Below are positions 6,048-7,730 of a DNA stretch of 7,730 nucleotides, one piece after another (position 1 is the first letter of the stretch; each line of letters begins with the position of its first letter). The stretch spans positions 1-7,730 of the forward strand of contig DAHWHT010000350.1 of the NCBI GenBank assembly GCA_027335515.1, given 5' to 3'. Under the pieces are notes generated by a model. That model did no database searches. It was not told the DNA's origin and was given only the letters and a program-made list of their open reading frames with translations. The translations under genes were made by a program, and so were the position numbers. This stretch comes from Clostridia bacterium. Its GTDB lineage: Bacteria > Bacillota_E > RBS10-35 > JAJYVN01.

Positions 6048-7058
6048 GTGGGTCGCACAACCGACCGTCGATATTCGCCGCGCAGGTCTCCAAGCCCTGG
6101 GTCGTGCGGCAAGGGGGCGCTCGCCATCGCCGCGGCGGGTTTCGGACTCAGTCTGGCGGCGGCCGTCTGTTTTGGTCTCTATGCGGTGGCGCGCCGGCAC
6201 AGCGCGCTGGATCCCTGGACGTACACCGCCTGGTTCGGCGTGGCGGTGGCCGGTTTGGGGTCGATGTTGTGGGTTGGCCTGTCGCTGACCCACCGACCGG
6301 CCGGTCCGGCCGGCCTGTGGTGGGTGGGCGCCGAGTCCGCCGCCATCTGGGCGGGGGCGAGCGTCGCGTACGTGTTGAGCATCGACCGCATCGGGGTGGC
6401 GCGGGCGGGCGCGATGAAGAACCTGGCCGCCCTGTTTGGCACCATCTTTGGATGGTGGTTTGCGGCCGGTCCGTTGGACGCGTGGCGCGGCGCGTGCGCC
6501 CTGGTGGGCAGCGCCCTGGTGGTGGTGGCCGCCGTGCGCTTGGGGGGTGCGCCGCTGGGCGCCGGAGTGCCGCTCTCGGTGCGCGGTCGCGTGGATGCCT
6601 GGGGCGTCCTGGCAGGTCTCGCCGCGGCGGCCGGTATCGGCGGCTACCTCGTGCCCGCCCTGGCCCTGGTGGATGCGGGGGGCTGGACCCTTTGGCGCTA
6701 CCAGGCCGCCATGGCCGTCACCGGGGGCCTCATGTGCCTGCTGCCCTGGATCGTCCGCCGTGTCGCGGGGCGCGCGGGTCCGGTTGTGGTGCCGCCGTTG
6801 TCCCCGCTGAAGGCCGCGGGGGTTCCGGTGCTGTCCGGCCTGGTGTGGTTTGCCGGTTCCGTGCTCGTGGTTCCCGGCACGGCCCTGGCCGGCCTCGCCA
6901 TCGCCTGGCCGGTGTCGCAACTCGGCTTTTTTGTCACGCTGGCCTGGGGGGTCCACGCGTTCGATGAGGTCGCTTCCGGCGCCGGACGCGGTCGGGTGCG
7001 GGGGGCGGCGGCGGTCGCCCTGCTGGCCCTGGTGTTCCTGGGGGTGGCGCGCGCCTGA
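6048..7058 (+). CDS. Ten-helix DMT-superfamily transporter (EamA/GRP-like)
   Basis: As drawn this is 336 residues with about ten membrane segments (near 26-48, 59-79, 91-112, 117-140, 147-163, 185-206, 214-234, 257-276, 280-302 and 317-334), the two-times-five layout of EamA and of glucose/ribose-porter members of the drug/metabolite transporter superfamily. The segment IDRIGVARAGAMKNLAALFG (112-131) and its counterpart PGTALAGLAIAWPVSQLG (276-293) are the repeated helix-4-type regions common in these families, where small residues line the path. The substrate is unknown; sugars, amino acids or metabolites are all possible. The start is uncertain. GTG at 6048 is the only ordinary start ahead of helix 1, but the first 24 residues are Arg/Ser/Pro-rich with less G/C at third positions and no good ribosome site precedes it. 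A purine-rich AAGGGGG sits near 6110 before an ATC codon. It lies 40 bases from its divergent four-helix neighbour. Confidence 0.8.
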   Translation: MGRTTDRRYSPRRSPSPGSCGKGALAIAAAGFGLSLAAAVCFGLYAVARRHSALDPWTYTAWFGVAVAGLGSMLWVGLSLTHRPAGPAGLWWVGAESAAIWAGASVAYVLSIDRIGVARAGAMKNLAALFGTIFGWWFAAGPLDAWRGACALVGSALVVVAAVRLGGAPLGAGVPLSVRGRVDAWGVLAGLAAAAGIGGYLVPALALVDAGGWTLWRYQAAMAVTGGLMCLLPWIVRRVAGRAGPVVVPPLSPLKAAGVPVLSGLVWFAGSVLVVPGTALAGLAIAWPVSQLGFFVTLAWGVHAFDEVASGAGRGRVRGAAAVALLALVFLGVARA

Positions 7059-7619
7059 GGCGGCCCCGGACCAAGGGTGGTTAGGCCCCAGAGCAGGTCC
7101 AGGTGGGCGGTGGGATCCATGGCGTCGGTGAGGAGCGGCCCGAGGGCGGGGCCGGCGCAGCTGGCCAGGCTGAGGTGTCCAAGGGCCACCCGGCCCTCGC
7201 TGGATCCTGCGGGCAGGTGTATCCCCCGCAGTACAAAGGGAAAGTGGCCTGCGCCTGCCCGCGTGGCGGCCGGCGGGTCCTGTCCGCGTCTTCTACCGCA
7301 ACTGGAGCTTCTGCGGGATACGCCGAGGCCGCGGCGCTGAACATACCGCTGCTCACGGGCACGGTGATCGGTGACGACGGCAGCCCCTGGATCTGGAACC
7401 CCCTGGTCGCCTCCCAGTAGTCTGACGTCGAGTGCGTGGAGTCCCTGGCCTGGAATACATCCATGACACGTATGGGACGCGGCCGGTGCCGTGCATGGTT
7501 CAGGCACGCTGGGTACCCGGTGCCGTTGGTTCCGCCGGGCGCGTGACGGAAGCGCATTAGACCGAAGTTACGCCGACCAGATCTCCGGGACGCCTTGGGT
7601 CCCAACGGTTTGCGGGTAT
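7059..7619. other. 561-base region with no recognised gene
   Basis: No known protein family or RNA family is recognised here. Composition is coding-like on both strands. On the minus strand, about 7060-7215 reads as a run with mostly G/C third positions, including ALGHLSLASCAGPALGPLL, but it has no credible start or end and runs on antisense through the transporter gene. On the plus strand, a frame from 7103 to 7420 is equally coding-like. The last part (7480-7619) is rich in small dyads: CGTGC/GCACG (7490-7508), GGGTACCC (7511-7518), GGGAC/GTCCC (7587-7603). CGGTGCCG also occurs twice (7484-7491 and 7518-7525). It may hold a decayed gene, a small gene, or a structured transcript ending at the terminator at 7612. 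Confidence 0.4.
7103..7420 (+). CDS. Possible small hypothetical protein, 105 residues
   Basis: This frame opens with GTG at 7103 and ends at TAG. The first 25 residues are Gly/Glu/Ala-rich. The middle has YPPQYKGKVACACP (about 45-58), and the C-terminal third, AALNIPLLTGTVIGDDGSP, reads like a real protein end with G/C at most third positions. I do not recognise a family. Against it: the start has only a weak ribosome site (AGCAGG region before 7103), the opposite strand shows similar composition over the same bases, and the middle of the protein uses more A- and T-ending codons than its neighbours. It could be a small gene downstream of the transporter, the tail of a decayed gene, or chance. 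Confidence 0.27.
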   Translation: MGGGIHGVGEERPEGGAGAAGQAEVSKGHPALAGSCGQVYPPQYKGKVACACPRGGRRVLSASSTATGASAGYAEAAALNIPLLTGTVIGDDGSPWIWNPLVASQ

Positions 7620-7634
7620 TCACCCCGCGTTTTT
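7612..7634 (+). terminator. Probable rho-independent terminator
   Basis: GCGGG (7612-7616) pairs with CCCGC (7624-7628) around a 7-base loop, with a possible T-G pair below, then TTTTT at 7630-7634. The GGGAC/GTCCC dyad (7587-7603) lies just upstream. It would stop plus-strand transcripts from the transporter or the region after it. The stop codon of the minus-strand partial gene (7620-7622) lies in the loop. The stem is short, which limits confidence. Confidence 0.45.
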
Positions 7635-7730
7635 CTGTCTACGCACCTCCAGGCCGACCAGGTGGAAGAGTTTGCTCTGCAACGAATCGGGGGTGGTGAT
7701 CATGGCAAACGGTGCAATCTCTGGATGGGC
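7620..7730 (-). CDS. C-terminal end of an unrecognised protein (partial)
   Basis: The minus strand is open from the window edge to a TGA at 7620-7622 and gives the last 36 residues of a protein, including APFAMITTPDSLQ and KLFHLVGLEVRRQKNAG before the stop. The pattern is protein-like, with a mixed hydrophobic strand and an amphipathic C-terminal helix, and about 70 per cent of third positions are G or C. The same bases read on the plus strand give a codon-aligned open frame and a short ATG frame at 7702, both less convincing. The family cannot be told from so little; a faint likeness to the C-terminal helix of STAS-domain proteins is too weak to name it. The gene starts outside the window. 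Confidence 0.55.
   Translation of the reverse strand, partial: AHPEIAPFAMITTPDSLQSKLFHLVGLEVRRQKNAG

Noticed and set aside
7420..7630. Riboswitch, T-box, tmRNA or RNase P RNA ahead of the terminator
   Set aside because: None of the conserved core motifs of these RNAs could be found.
7702..7730. Start of a plus-strand gene (ATG with GGTGGTG upstream)
   Set aside because: The same bases read much better as the C-terminal end of a minus-strand protein with its stop at 7620.
7467..7730. Plus-strand open frame running off the right edge
   Set aside because: It is codon-aligned with the minus-strand partial gene and has less G/C at third positions, so it is probably its mirror image.

Overview
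This is a very GC-rich window in which nearly all likely codons end in G or C. The gene content suggests a deep, high-GC lineage of Bacillota (for example Thermaerobacter-, Symbiobacterium- or Limnochordia-like). The pointers are a PrkA-type serine protein kinase that aligns from end to end with the Bacillus protein, a short YqeC-type 6-phosphogluconate dehydrogenase and a YhfI-like metallo-beta-lactamase-fold protein. This placement is inference; there is no rRNA or other marker gene here.

Layout, left to right. Bases 33-806 (+) encode a YhfI-like MBL-fold protein that has lost most of its metal ligands. It converges on a solute-binding lipoprotein with a twin-arginine signal (975-2357, -), which has no permease genes beside it. 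A 389-base divergent region follows, with an 8-bp inverted repeat near the binding-protein start and three direct copies of GACGCGGTG upstream of prkA. The serine kinase prkA (2747-4702, +) is followed after 51 bases by a decarboxylating 6-phosphogluconate dehydrogenase (4754-5659, +). A strong hairpin in that gap overlaps the ribosome binding site of the dehydrogenase. A small four-helix DMT-type membrane protein (5666-6007, -) converges on the dehydrogenase with 6 bases between them. It is divergent from a ten-helix DMT-superfamily transporter (6048-7058, +).

The right end (7059-7619) has no gene I recognise. It holds one weak 105-codon ORF, coding-like composition on both strands, and a short run of hairpins that ends in a probable rho-independent terminator on the + strand. 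The 3' end of a further minus-strand gene enters from the right (7620-7730).

Functionally, the best-supported unit is prkA followed by the dehydrogenase, linking a stationary-phase or sporulation-associated kinase to an oxidative pentose-phosphate enzyme. The remaining genes concern transport or are of unknown role. No mobile element, CRISPR array, tRNA or rRNA was seen. The most unusual items are the ligand-depleted MBL protein, the hairpin over the dehydrogenase ribosome binding site, and the repeat-bearing regulatory region upstream of prkA.
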